Assembly: GCA_018993265.1 (NCBI GenBank)
Contig: JAGKSW010000052.1
Location: 62,001-126,000, forward strand
Reading direction: 5' to 3'
Origin: Nostoc sp. TH1S01
GTDB lineage: Bacteria > Cyanobacteriota > Cyanobacteriia > Cyanobacteriales > Nostocaceae
DNA: 64,000 nt
This document shows, piece after piece, positions 1 through 7,630 of the stretch; within the stretch, counting starts at the first letter, position 1; each line of letters begins with the position of its first letter. Both the position numbers and the translations under genes were made by a program. Below the pieces are notes generated by a model. That model was given only the letters and a program-made list of their open reading frames with translations, had not been told where the DNA came from and ran no database searches.

Positions 1-82
1 GTGGCATAGCTTATAGATTATTGCAAGGCTAAAGATTTATCTCAGCGGATATTTTTCATTTTAAAATTAGGAAGATAAACTC

Positions 83-1078
83 ATGCAAACCACTTCAATA
101 TTTACTAACTTCAATCAAAAATTAAAGACACCTTTAACTAAAAAGAAAATTACTGTTTTGCAAATTAACTTGGGTAAACGTTGCAACCTCGCTTGTACGC
201 ATTGCCATGTTGAAGCCAGCCCAAAACGCACAGAAGAACTGTCTCCAGAGATTTGTACACAGTTGATTGAATTAATTCATAAATTTCCTGAAATTGAGAT
301 TGTTGATTTGACTGGTGGCGCACCAGAAATGAATTATGGATTTAAACCATTAGTAGAAGCAGCTAGAGCAACTAATAAACAGGTAATTGTGCGGTCTAAT
401 TTGACTATTTATTTTGTAGAGGGCTTTGGTGATTTACCAGAATATTTTGCCCAAAATCAAATTAGAGTTGTTGCTTCTCTGCCTTGTTACTTAGCCGATA
501 ATGTTGATAAAATGCGAGGTGCTGGTGTTTTTGATGATTCTATCAAAGCTTTGCAGTGGCTTAACCGCGTCGGCTATGGTCATGAACCTAATTTAATTTT
601 AGATTTAGTTTATAATCCCCAGTTGCCTAGAGGTGAAAAATTTGCTTTAGCACCTGAACAGAATATGTTAGAGCAAGATTATAAGAAATTTTTAAAAGAC
701 AATTTTGATATTCAATTTAATAATTTATTTACCATCACCAATCTACCAGTTGGTAGGACTAAGCTGTATTTAGAGCGCAAAAAACTCTATCTACCCTACT
801 TACAATTTTTAGAATCCCATTTCAACGCCAGCACTGTTGAGCATTTAATGTGTCGAAATGAAATTTCGATTGACTATTTGGGTAATGTTTATGATTGCGA
901 TTTTAACCAAATGATGAATCTACCCGCGAAAAATGCTCATGGGGAAAACTTAACAGTTACTCAATTGTTAGCAGCTAGTAATTTAGACTTAATTTCTGAG
1001 GTACAAACAGCCGCCTATTGTTATGGTTGTACAGCAGGTAGTGGTTCTAGCTGTGGTGGAGCTTTAGTTGAAAATTAA
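83..1078 (+). CDS. arsS: ArsS-like radical SAM protein (arsenosugar biosynthesis)
   Basis: The 331-residue protein has the radical SAM iron-sulfur motif CNLACTHC (Cys34, Cys38, Cys41) in a CxxxCxxC arrangement. Its Cys-rich C-terminal half contains MCRNE, YDCDF and CYGCTAGSGSSCGG, the pattern of the radical SAM/Cys-rich (DUF3641) family. In that family ArsS is proposed to transfer a 5'-deoxyadenosyl group to dimethylarsenite during arsenosugar synthesis. The ATG at 83 follows an AGGAAG ribosome site. The usual partner, the methyltransferase ArsM, would lie upstream outside the window, so the arsenic role is family-based. The gene ends just before a strong hairpin at 1093. The length matches the family. 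Confidence 0.85.
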   Translation: MQTTSIFTNFNQKLKTPLTKKKITVLQINLGKRCNLACTHCHVEASPKRTEELSPEICTQLIELIHKFPEIEIVDLTGGAPEMNYGFKPLVEAARATNKQVIVRSNLTIYFVEGFGDLPEYFAQNQIRVVASLPCYLADNVDKMRGAGVFDDSIKALQWLNRVGYGHEPNLILDLVYNPQLPRGEKFALAPEQNMLEQDYKKFLKDNFDIQFNNLFTITNLPVGRTKLYLERKKLYLPYLQFLESHFNASTVEHLMCRNEISIDYLGNVYDCDFNQMMNLPAKNAHGENLTVTQLLAASNLDLISEVQTAAYCYGCTAGSGSSCGGALVEN

Positions 1079-1092
1079 CTCCAAAAAGCATG

Positions 1093-1116
1093 AAAAACCT
1101 AAGAATTTAGGTTTTT
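1093..1116 (+). terminator. Intrinsic terminator after arsS
   Basis: A perfect 10-bp stem (AAAAACCTAA paired with TTAGGTTTTT) with a 4-base loop lies 15 bases after the arsS stop. The right arm supplies the T-tract. Confidence 0.7.
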
Positions 1117-1182
1117 GTCATCAAACGATAATCTGGCTGCAAATTTTATTAAATATGGGTAAATAATCTTCCAATGGGTTAT

Positions 1183-1256
1183 ATGATGAGATTAGTTAAG
1201 TCTCCTCACACCACACTATAAAACCGTAGAGATTATATTCTTCTACGGTTTTTATT
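1183..1256 (+). ncRNA. yfr1: Yfr1-like small RNA, copy A
   Basis: The segment carries the single-stranded motif CTCCTCACAC at 1202-1211, the core of the cyanobacterial sRNA Yfr1 (family consensus ACUCCUCACAC). A short GAGA/TCTC helix possibly precedes it. A perfect 10-bp terminator hairpin follows (1221-1230 with 1242-1251) and ends in TTTTATTTT. Yfr1 is known to repress outer-membrane and porin mRNAs through this motif. The layout of helix, open CU-rich motif and terminator matches the family. The 5' end is estimated, not mapped. A diverged second copy lies 270 bp downstream. Confidence 0.72.
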
Positions 1257-1469
1257 TTGTCTAAAAAGAGTATATAAGAATTCGGTTTGATTTGGGAATT
1301 TACTTGTGTAGCCAGGGAGTAGGGAGCAGGAAAGAAGCTTTGTCTAAGTCTACTGATTTTTCTCCAATTCAAATATGAGTCCTATATTTGTGAATTAAGT
1401 CTGTACTTGCCGAAAATTTCTGTTACCAAAATTGTTACGAGCGTGTAGCAAACTAGTTAGTTACCGTAT

Positions 1470-1540
1470 CATGAGATTTAGTTAAGCTCCTCATACCACA
1501 CCGAAAGCCGTGCAATTTAAAATTGCAGCGGCTTTTTTCT
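1470..1540 (+). ncRNA. Yfr1-like small RNA, copy B
   Basis: This repeats copy A closely in its 5' half: ATGAGATT(T)AGTTAAG, then CTCCTCATACCACAC at 1487-1501, against CTCCTCACACCACAC in copy A. It has its own, unrelated terminator stem (AAGCCG 1505-1510 with CGGCTT 1529-1534, and GCAATT with AATTGC inside), followed by T6. One base of the core motif differs (CAC to CAT), so target choice may differ. It is either a duplicated Yfr1 or a pseudo-copy; transcription is not shown by sequence. Confidence 0.55.
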
Positions 1541-1611
1541 TTTCGGTCTCTAAACCCTTACACCCTCACACCCTGACACCCATTTTTATTTGATTACTCT
1601 CATGTTGATTA

Positions 1612-1742
1612 ATATCATGTCCGGCTAATTAGTTATGTTACCGAATCTATGCAAAAAACCCAAAAACTCTTCCTCTCTCTGCCCCTCTGCTCCCCTGCTC
1701 CCTCTGCTGTCTTCATGATAAGTCTTTAACCGGACACGATAT
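1612..1742. repeat. MITE family 1, complete copy (131 bp)
   Basis: The ends are inverted repeats: ATATCATGTCCGGCTAA at the left and the complement of ATATCGTGTCCGGTTAA at the right. The interior contains the pyrimidine-rich heptad-like stretch CCCCTCTGCTCCCCTGCTCC. The same ends recur at 42579-42755 (complete), 20910-20989 and 14195-14278 (right part) and 50399-50425 (left part). No coding capacity is seen. The element sits directly upstream of purH and may contribute to its leader. Confidence 0.75.
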
Positions 1743-1823
1743 AACGCTATCATTCCTCATAGTCTTGAAGTGAACCAAGGGTTATGCAAAAATTGGGGTC
1801 TTTCGCATCTGAGGAATTGAGAC

Positions 1824-3344
1824 ATGGCGCGTCTAGCACTGCTGAGTGTATCTAATAAAACTGGTTTAATTGACCTAGCCCGTAGCTTGGTAGAAGAATT
1901 TGCATTTGATATCATCAGCAGTGGGGGAACAGCCAAAGCCCTCAAGGATGCGGGAATACCAGTAACTAAGGTTTCGGATTACACAGGTTCGCCGGAAATT
2001 TTAGGTGGACGGGTGAAAACGCTACATCCGCGCATTCATGGGGGGATTTTGGCACGACGGGATGTACCTCAAGATATTACAGATTTAGAAAATAACCAAA
2101 TTCGTCCAATTGATTTGGTAGTAGTCAATCTTTATCCGTTTGAGGAGACTATTGCCAAACCAGGGGTGACATTAGCGGAAGCTGTGGAACAAATTGATAT
2201 TGGTGGCCCGGCAATGTTGCGGGCATCATCCAAGAATTTTGCCCATCTCACGGTATTATGTGATCCGGCGCAGTATGATGAGTATCTGCAAGAGTTACGG
2301 CAAAATCAGGGTGAAGCTTCCTTAGAATTTCGGCAAAAGGCAGCCTTGAAAGGATTTTTACATACTGCAAGTTATGATCAGGCGATCGCATCTTACCTCG
2401 CAGGCACACAACAGCACACCCTCAACGGTACGGAATTACAATCTCTGCGTTATGGCGAGAACCCCCATCAACCCGCCGCTTGGTATCAAACTGGTGCTAC
2501 ACCTACAGGATGGGCAGCAGCCAAGAAACTCCAAGGCAAGGAACTCAGCTACAATAACCTAGTTGACTTAGAAGCGGCGCGGCGGATTATTGCCGAGTTT
2601 ACTGACACACCAGCCGCAACCATCATTAAACACACCAATCCCTGTGGTACAGCGTTGGGAGATACGATTGTTGAAGCTTATCAAAAAGCTTTTAATGCTG
2701 ATTCTACTTCGGCGTTTGGTGGGATTGTGGCTTTGAACCGTCCCATTGATGCAGCTACAGCCAGCGAGTTAACCAAAACATTTTTAGAATGTGTGGTAGC
2801 ACCTGACTGTGATGCAGAAGCACAAAAAATTCTCTCGAAGAAAACGAATGTCAGGGTTTTGACATTAGCAGATTTGAGTAGTGGCCCGAAAACTTTAGTT
2901 AAACAAATTGCTGGCGGTTTCTTAGTGCAAGCTGCGGATGATATTGTGGCTGACACAAGTAAATGGCAAGTAGTGACTGAACTGCAACCCACCCCTGACC
3001 AGTTAGGCGAATTGCTGTTTGCATGGAAAGTCTGCAAACATGTTAAATCTAATGCCATTGTAGTCACAAGCGATCGCACGACTCTTGGTGTTGGCGCTGG
3101 TCAAATGAACCGCGTTGGTTCTGCTAAAATCGCTCTCGAACAAGCTGGTGACAAAGCTAAAGGCGCAATTCTCGCCAGTGACGGATTTTTCCCTTTTGAT
3201 GATACTATCAGAGCCGCCGCCGCCGCTGGTATTACTGCCATTGTCCAACCAGGAGGTAGTTTGCGCGACCAAGATTCCATCAAAGCTGCTAATGAACTAG
3301 GTTTGGTGATGGTTTTGACAGGAGTACGTCACTTTTTACATTAA
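1824..3344 (+). CDS. purH: Bifunctional AICAR transformylase / IMP cyclohydrolase
   Basis: This enzyme catalyses the last two steps of de novo purine synthesis, AICAR to FAICAR with 10-formyl-tetrahydrofolate and then ring closure to IMP. The 506 residues match the usual length. The N-terminal MGS-fold cyclohydrolase domain (about 1-150) shows SVSNKTGL, SSGGTAKAL and GRVKTLHPRIHGG. The C-terminal transformylase has the catalytic Lys-His in IKHTNPCG near residue 267 and the motifs STSAFGG and SDGFFPFDD. The ATG at 1824 follows GAGGAATTGAGAC. The gene stands alone, flanked by Yfr1-like and Yfr2-like sRNA genes. Confidence 0.97.
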   Translation: MARLALLSVSNKTGLIDLARSLVEEFAFDIISSGGTAKALKDAGIPVTKVSDYTGSPEILGGRVKTLHPRIHGGILARRDVPQDITDLENNQIRPIDLVVVNLYPFEETIAKPGVTLAEAVEQIDIGGPAMLRASSKNFAHLTVLCDPAQYDEYLQELRQNQGEASLEFRQKAALKGFLHTASYDQAIASYLAGTQQHTLNGTELQSLRYGENPHQPAAWYQTGATPTGWAAAKKLQGKELSYNNLVDLEAARRIIAEFTDTPAATIIKHTNPCGTALGDTIVEAYQKAFNADSTSAFGGIVALNRPIDAATASELTKTFLECVVAPDCDAEAQKILSKKTNVRVLTLADLSSGPKTLVKQIAGGFLVQAADDIVADTSKWQVVTELQPTPDQLGELLFAWKVCKHVKSNAIVVTSDRTTLGVGAGQMNRVGSAKIALEQAGDKAKGAILASDGFFPFDDTIRAAAAAGITAIVQPGGSLRDQDSIKAANELGLVMVLTGVRHFLH

Positions 3345-3504
3345 TAGGACTTACGCACAAATTTTGACTTTTAACTTTTGACTTTTGATTTTCCTCCACA
3401 CCCAGCCCCAACCAAAAATTTTGGGTGCTAACTCAATCCAGATAGTGCAGTTATAAAAGTGTCACTAATAACACTTGCCTTTATTTAACAGTAGTGTTAT
3501 TCTC

Positions 3505-3580
3505 TAGTTGTGTGAGGAGCAAGTTGAAATTAAGAAGCGTCTGGGGTGGAAACACGGCAACACTCCCGGACGCTTTTTAG
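3505..3580 (+). ncRNA. Yfr2-family small RNA candidate
   Basis: A GC-rich hairpin (AAGCGTC 3535-3541 with GACGCTT 3569-3575, plus GGG 3543-3545 with CCC 3565-3567) carries the loop GTGGAAACACGGCAACACT and ends in a T-tract. A GGAAACA-type loop is the signature of the cyanobacterial Yfr2 RNA family. Upstream, 3510-3519 reads GTGTGAGGAG, the exact complement of the CTCCTCACAC core of Yfr1-like copy A. The 5' end is estimated. Function in this organism is unknown. Confidence 0.68.
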
Positions 3581-3612
3581 TATTTATCCTGGTTTTATGC
3601 CAGTATAAATAA

Positions 3613-3801
3613 TGCTCCTGTTGTGGTCATGGTCAAGCTGATAAGCAAGTATTTCAAATTGATGAAAATTTTCCTGATTACCGTCGGGCTAAACTTTCAG
3701 CCCGTGCAGAAAGGTTGAGTAAATATTACCAGACTCACAATTATTCTAAGGCTGTGGCTGGTGCGATCGCTCTCACTTGTGGTTTATCCTGGCTATTGTG
3801 A
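3613..3801 (+). pseudogene. Start-less small Cys-rich reading frame
   Basis: Directly after a TAA (3610-3612), an open frame of about 62 codons reads CSCCGHGDKQVFQIDENF, then a basic helix, and ends CGLSWLL before TGA. It has coding-like composition and two Cys clusters but no plausible start codon. It is probably the 3' remnant of a gene cut by the sRNA locus upstream. I do not recognise the family. A non-canonical start cannot be excluded. Confidence 0.25.
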
Positions 3802-3802
3802 G

Positions 3803-3942
3803 CTAGAACACCAATTCAGTAATCTTGAAAGAACCTCTCCCCCTACCCCTCTCCTACGAGGAGAGGGGAGTTTGGCTCCCCCTTCCCTCGCAGGGAAGGG
3901 GGCTGGGGGGTTAGGTTTTTGATTACTGAATCGATGCTCTAG
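3803..3942. repeat. MITE-like palindromic element (140 bp)
   Basis: The outer arms are 22-bp inverted repeats with three mismatches (CTAGAACACCAATTCAGTAATC against CTAGAGCATCGATTCAGTAATC). The innermost 11 bp, ATTCAGTAATC, are perfect. The interior holds two further hairpins of CCTCTCC/GGAGAGG and CCCTTCCCT/AGGGAAGGG type. There is no reading frame. It has the structure of a non-autonomous element. Confidence 0.75.
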
Positions 3943-4073
3943 AAAAACATCAAACATAGATGCTGTGGGCAGAAACTACATCCAGATTGCCGTAAATTCC
4001 CGTAAAAGCAACATAATTTAGACTTGTCACGCTACTACAATTCTCTTGTAGAGACTTTAACCAGCAAGTAACT

Positions 4074-4778
4074 ATGAGCGATTCAACTCAATACAACATC
4101 GGGTTGTTAATCTACCCAGACTTAACCCAATTGGATGTGACTGGCCCTTATCAAGTGTTCTCCTCATTGCCTACTGCGCGTGTGCATTTAATCTGGAAAA
4201 ATCTAGAACCTGTAAAAGATATAGGAGGATTAGTTCTTCATCCCACAACTACGTTTGCTGAATGTCCACAACTAGATGTGATTTGTGTTCCGGGTGGTGG
4301 AATGGGTACGATTGAAGTTATGCGTGATGTGGAAGTGTTGACGTTTCTCCAACAACAGGCAAAAAACGCTCAATACGTCACCTCAGTTTGTACGGGTTCG
4401 CTGATTTTGGCGGCGGCGGGATTACTGAGTGGTTACAAAGCAAGCTGTCATTGGATGTTCCGAGAATGTCTTGCTGCTATGGGAATCACGGTCAGTAATG
4501 AACGTGTTGTTGTGGATAGAAACCGAATTACAGGCGGCGGTGTTACCGCAGGTATTGATTTTGGACTCGTAGTGGTAGCGAAACTCTGTGGTGAAAGTAC
4601 AGCAAAATTCATCCAATTAATTTTAGAGTATAATCCGGCTCCACCATTTAATGCAGGTTCTCCTGAAACAGCAGGTATAGTCACAGAACTTGTCACAAAA
4701 GCGGGGGCAGAAATTTTAGCAGCAACATTGGCTGAGTCTGAACAGGTAGCAATTCGCTTAGGTGTCAAGCCAGAATAG
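4074..4778 (+). CDS. DJ-1/PfpI family protein, isonitrile hydratase-like
   Basis: The 234 residues match the DJ-1/PfpI superfamily. The nucleophile elbow is SVCTGS with Cys106. Other signatures are the acidic-loop segment LDVTGPYQVF near residue 20 and VPGGGMGTIE near 72. The closest named relatives by pattern are isonitrile hydratases (InhA type, about 228 residues), which convert isonitriles to N-formamides, but transcriptional-regulator-like DJ-1 proteins share these motifs. It is convergent with a cupin/cysteine-hydrolase operon, and a GGTGCGTT hairpin lies between them. The substrate is not deducible here. Confidence 0.7.
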   Translation: MSDSTQYNIGLLIYPDLTQLDVTGPYQVFSSLPTARVHLIWKNLEPVKDIGGLVLHPTTTFAECPQLDVICVPGGGMGTIEVMRDVEVLTFLQQQAKNAQYVTSVCTGSLILAAAGLLSGYKASCHWMFRECLAAMGITVSNERVVVDRNRITGGGVTAGIDFGLVVVAKLCGESTAKFIQLILEYNPAPPFNAGSPETAGIVTELVTKAGAEILAATLAESEQVAIRLGVKPE

Positions 4779-4803
4779 TGACTCACGTAAGTATTATTTT
4801 TAA

Positions 4804-4831
4804 GGTGCGTTACGCTTTGCTTCAACGCACC
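4804..4831. repeat. Dispersed palindrome GGTGCGTT...AACGCACC
   Basis: An 8-bp perfect inverted repeat with a 12-base loop lies between the ends of two convergent genes. It may serve as a bidirectional terminator. This type of small palindrome is common in Nostoc-like intergenic DNA. Confidence 0.5.
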
Positions 4832-4850
4832 CTACAATTTTCTGAATTAT

Positions 4851-5306
4851 TCAATAAGGCATTAAAGTATCTAATCTGCCAAATACTGCCATATCTTCTG
4901 CATCTAATTCTACTGGTGTGCCACTGCGAATTAATTCAGCAAAGTCCTCATTGGGAACCATAATTGTTAAGGTATACAAGCGACTAGAACCTGTATTTTT
5001 AATTAAGTGTGTGCCTGTGGGCGGTACTAACAAACTATCTCCGGCTTTAATGGCAACTTTTTTACCATCACAAATAGCAATACCTTCGCCTTTGAGAATA
5101 AAAAACATTTCCACTGCCCATTGATGGCGATTGGGAGGTGTGTGTCCACCAACATCAAAAATTTCTACACAACAAGTTAAAGAAGTATTAGCGTTGTTTG
5201 AATCAAAAATAATTGCTAATCGATTAGTATCATGAGGACTGATGCGGTAGGCTTGATAATCTTTGGGAGATTTAATAACAGGAATTACGCAACGAGTAGA
5301 GTGCAT
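4851..5306 (-). CDS. Cupin domain protein
   Basis: This small single-domain cupin of about 151 residues has metal-site motifs PPNRHQWAVEMFFILKGEG (His and Glu ligands) and a second motif DSLLVPPTGTHLIKN. The first possible ATG (5315) sits only 3 bases from the AGGAG. The second (5306) has better spacing from GGAGAGG, so I chose it. The gene overlaps the end of the upstream cysteine hydrolase gene, which implies translational coupling. Cupins of this type bind a divalent metal and may be dioxygenases, isomerases or binding proteins. Sharing an operon with a hydrolase suggests one small-molecule pathway, which I cannot identify. Confidence 0.75.
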   Translation of the reverse strand: MHSTRCVIPVIKSPKDYQAYRISPHDTNRLAIIFDSNNANTSLTCCVEIFDVGGHTPPNRHQWAVEMFFILKGEGIAICDGKKVAIKAGDSLLVPPTGTHLIKNTGSSRLYTLTIMVPNEDFAELIRSGTPVELDAEDMAVFGRLDTLMPY

Positions 5307-5307
5307 T

Positions 5308-6102
5308 TTAATCATCCTCTCCTGTTAATTTTGGGTGATTTAAAGCTGTGAAAATTGCTTGGGAATCGGTGACAAAACCAAAGCATTGTTTAACGTTATA
5401 TAAAGTTGCTAACCAACAATAATCGGGTGAAGTTGTCGCGGTACAATCTGTAACTAAAATGCAGTCATATCCTAAGAAATTAGCATCACACAGTGTAGTT
5501 AATACACATTGATCAGCATTCACACCAGCAAAAAATATTGTAGTAATTCCCAAATTCCGCAGAATACTATCTAAGGGTGTATCCCAAAAGCCACTCATGC
5601 GGTATTTGTCAATGCGAATATCTTCGGGTAACTGTGGTAGTTCATCAACTACAGCTGCTGCCCAACTACCTGCCATTAATACCCTAGCACCGTTTTTAGG
5701 TAAGCAGTCGCCTAAGCCCACACCATCACCGGTAGGGTTGTAGACGTGACGTGAAGCTGCACTGATATTGAGTAAGTCGGGACGATTACCCCAATTTACC
5801 CAAATTACTGGCACGTTAACATGACGCAGTTTGGGCAGTAAATTATTTAACGGTTCAATGGGTTGACGTGCAGGGGTGACATCTACGCCAATATGCGCCA
5901 ACCAGCCATCGGGATGGCAAAAGTCGTTTTGCATATCAATTACGAGGATGGCGGCTTTTGCCAAGTCAAGACGCAGGGTTTTAGTTTCGGTTGTTAAGAT
6001 AACGGGTTGTGGGGTTTTAGGAGAACGGGTAATATCTGCGATCGCATGATTTACCATCCAAGCATTTGGCGCAACTCCCAAAGTCCGAAGAGGCTGATTC
6101 AT
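5308..6102 (-). CDS. Isochorismatase-family cysteine hydrolase
   Basis: The 264-residue protein shows the full catalytic triad of the family: Asp56 in VIDMQNDF, Lys166 in DKYRMSGFWDT and the nucleophile Cys199 in VNADQCV. Members hydrolyse C-N bonds (nicotinamidase, N-carbamoylsarcosine amidase, ureidoacrylate hydrolase, biuret hydrolase). The active-site Cys points to amide hydrolysis rather than isochorismate. It is the first gene of a two-gene unit with the cupin. An N-terminal extension of about 45 residues precedes the core. The substrate is unknown. Confidence 0.85.
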   Translation of the reverse strand: MNQPLRTLGVAPNAWMVNHAIADITRSPKTPQPVILTTETKTLRLDLAKAAILVIDMQNDFCHPDGWLAHIGVDVTPARQPIEPLNNLLPKLRHVNVPVIWVNWGNRPDLLNISAASRHVYNPTGDGVGLGDCLPKNGARVLMAGSWAAAVVDELPQLPEDIRIDKYRMSGFWDTPLDSILRNLGITTIFFAGVNADQCVLTTLCDANFLGYDCILVTDCTATTSPDYCWLATLYNVKQCFGFVTDSQAIFTALNHPKLTGEDD

Positions 6103-6354
6103 AAACTTGTAACACCCAACACCTATTTCTATTTTGTAACTTGAAAACAGGTAGAGCGTTCAATTACTTAATCAAGGTTTAAATCCTGAACTTTACTATT
6201 AAACGTTCGTTAAAAAATCTGACTTTGATCCAGAGTTTTAGCCTTAAGTGAACCGTATTGGATCGTGCTGGGCGATCGCAAAAAGCAACATCCTCAACAA
6301 TGACCGAACCGGCTGGGCTGATCCCAATTCACAATTCGCAATTAAAAAACTTAC

Positions 6355-6482
6355 AGGACTTACGCAAAAATAACGTAACTCCGTCATTACGAGCGATAGG
6401 GAAGCAATCTCCCCTGACCCTGGGATTGCTTCCCTACACGTCGTTCCGGTCGCAATGACAATATCGGCGTTGCGTAAGTCCT
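6355..6482. repeat. MITE family 2 (128 bp, AGGACTTACGCAA ends)
   Basis: The terminal inverted repeats AGGACTTACGCAA and TTGCGTAAGTCCT are perfect over 13 bp. Inside are long imperfect arms (GTCATTACGAGCGATAGGGAAGCAATC against GATTGCTTCCCTACACGTCG...CAATGAC). Solo ends of the same family occur at 3347 (AGGACTTACGCA) and 50315. The element abuts a decayed coding fragment and may have interrupted it. The 250 bp before it (6103-6354) hold the 5' region of the cysteine hydrolase and no gene I can support. Confidence 0.75.
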
Positions 6483-6637
6483 AAATAAACAATTTGTGGC
6501 AAATTTTTGCCGCGTGCTTCTGTAATGCGATCGAGTGTGTCTAAAAATTGTTGGATGGGACGAGTTGAATTTGAAGAAGCAATATCAGGTTGGATAATTC
6601 TGAGATTAAAGATTGAGTGGGGTGGGTTAATTCCCAC
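6483..6637 (-). pseudogene. Decayed coding fragment
   Basis: On the minus strand a coding-like stretch of about 50 codons (INPPHSIFNLRIIQPDIA..., ending KNLPQIVYLG) runs directly into MITE family 2. Its last residues would be read from the element. It has no convincing ribosome site and I do not recognise it. The likely explanation is a gene fragment truncated by the MITE. Confidence 0.3.
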
Positions 6638-6650
6638 CCTGGTTAAATAA

Positions 6651-6884
6651 CTAATCGTGCTTATCTCGGTAGATGGTTCGAGAGAGCCGATTTTGACGGC
6701 GGTTGAGTTGTCTTCTTTCTTGAGGAGTTAGGTGTTCACCACTACGAATATCCTGTCTTGTTGAAACTTCCAGAGATGCTTCTCGCCGTTCTAATTTACG
6801 TAATTCTGCTCTATTAATTGAGCCGTCTTCAACACCGTGATAGATGCGTTGCTGCTGATGGACTTCAATGCTGAGTTGACAGAA
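6651..6884 (-). pseudogene. Relic of a periplasmic RxxxG-repeat protein, in frame after the Spy-like gene
   Basis: Immediately after the TAA of the Spy-like gene, the same frame stays open for 77 more codons. It encodes QQQRIYHGVEDGSINRAEL, then LERREASLEV, then SGEHLTPQERRQLNRRQ, and ends SRTIYRDKHD before TAG. This matches the two-repeat C-terminal pattern (RIxxGVxxGxLTxxE ... IYRxKHD) of a widespread small secreted-protein family. Its normal signal peptide and start are missing. It is either a relic fused to the end of the Spy-like gene by deletion or a segment reached by stop-codon readthrough. No start codon is visible. Confidence 0.5.
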
Positions 6885-7397
6885 TTAGCTATCGGGTTGT
6901 TGGCGTTGTTCACGGCGCTGTTGGCGATTTTGATGTAATTGCTGAAGTTTGGTTTTTTGTTCGGGAGTCAAAACAGCTTCAATTTGTTGTTTAGAAGATT
7001 CACGTATTTGCCGTATTTGTGCTTTCTGCGCTTCGGTTAAATTCAAATCAGCAAAATCCTTACCACCTCGACGGCCTAAACGTTGACCTGGATTTGCTTG
7101 TCTTTCGGCGCGGCGTGCTTCAATGGCTGCTTTGATTTTTGCTTTTTGTTCTGGGGTGAAAACATTTTCAATTTGAGTGCGGGTGTTACGTTGAATTTGC
7201 TCAATTTGGCTCTTTTGAGCCTCACTCAGACCTAATTCTGCCCAAGGGCCTTTTTTACCTTGCCTGGGGCCTTGTTCTCCGGCTTGGGCAACTAATAAAG
7301 GTGAATGAGATAATGCTTGAGCTTTCATAGCCAAGGATGTTGTAGTCAGAGTCAGAGCGATCGCACCAGCAATTAATGATAATGATTTGAGCTTCAT
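6885..7397 (-). CDS. Spy/CpxP-like periplasmic LTxxQ protein
   Basis: The 170-residue protein has an N-terminal signal peptide (KLKSLSLIAGAIALTLTTTS, cleavage near AQA). The rest is a helical, highly charged mature part with four LTxxQ-like motifs: LSEAQK, FTPEQK, LTEAQK, LTPEQK. This is the signature of Spy/CpxP periplasmic chaperones and stress sensors, which hold unfolded proteins or modulate envelope sensor kinases. It is divergent from a sensor kinase/response regulator pair 230 bp away, with a palindromic site between them, so co-regulation is plausible. The frame continues past its stop into a relic. Confidence 0.8.
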   Translation of the reverse strand: MKLKSLSLIAGAIALTLTTTSLAMKAQALSHSPLLVAQAGEQGPRQGKKGPWAELGLSEAQKSQIEQIQRNTRTQIENVFTPEQKAKIKAAIEARRAERQANPGQRLGRRGGKDFADLNLTEAQKAQIRQIRESSKQQIEAVLTPEQKTKLQQLHQNRQQRREQRQQPDS

Positions 7398-7471
7398 TTT
7401 GTACCTTGTTTTCTAGTCCTTTTAAAGATGTCATCATCATAGGAATTTACTCTTAGGAATCACATGAGGCG

Positions 7472-7503
7472 AAAGTCATGGTTATACCCATGACTTTAGT
7501 CAT
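7472..7503. promoter_or_regulatory. Palindromic operator candidate between spy-like gene and sensor kinase
   Basis: AAAGTCATGG and CCATGACTTT form a perfect 10-bp inverted repeat with a 6-base spacer. The right arm is also part of a second palindrome, ATGACT-TT-AGTCAT (7490-7503). It lies between divergent promoters. The neighbouring NarL-type regulator is the obvious candidate ligand, by inference. Its CATGACTWTAG core recurs twice at 15339-15378. A second small dyad, GGCGGGATT...AATCTCGCC, lies at about 7560-7583. Confidence 0.45.
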
Positions 7504-7630
7504 GCTTTATTTTTGGGTTATTTGAGTAACAATACTAGTACATTCAAGTGACAACAAAAGGCGGGATTAGGTATAATCTCGCCATTTTCTAGTAACGCTC
7601 TTAATCTAGAATCCTAAATCTAAAATTGCG

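Noticed and set aside
4778-4963. 61-codon frame crossing the PfpI/cupin junction
   Set aside because: Its 5' part is read from the GGTGCGTT palindrome and the rest is antisense to the cupin gene.
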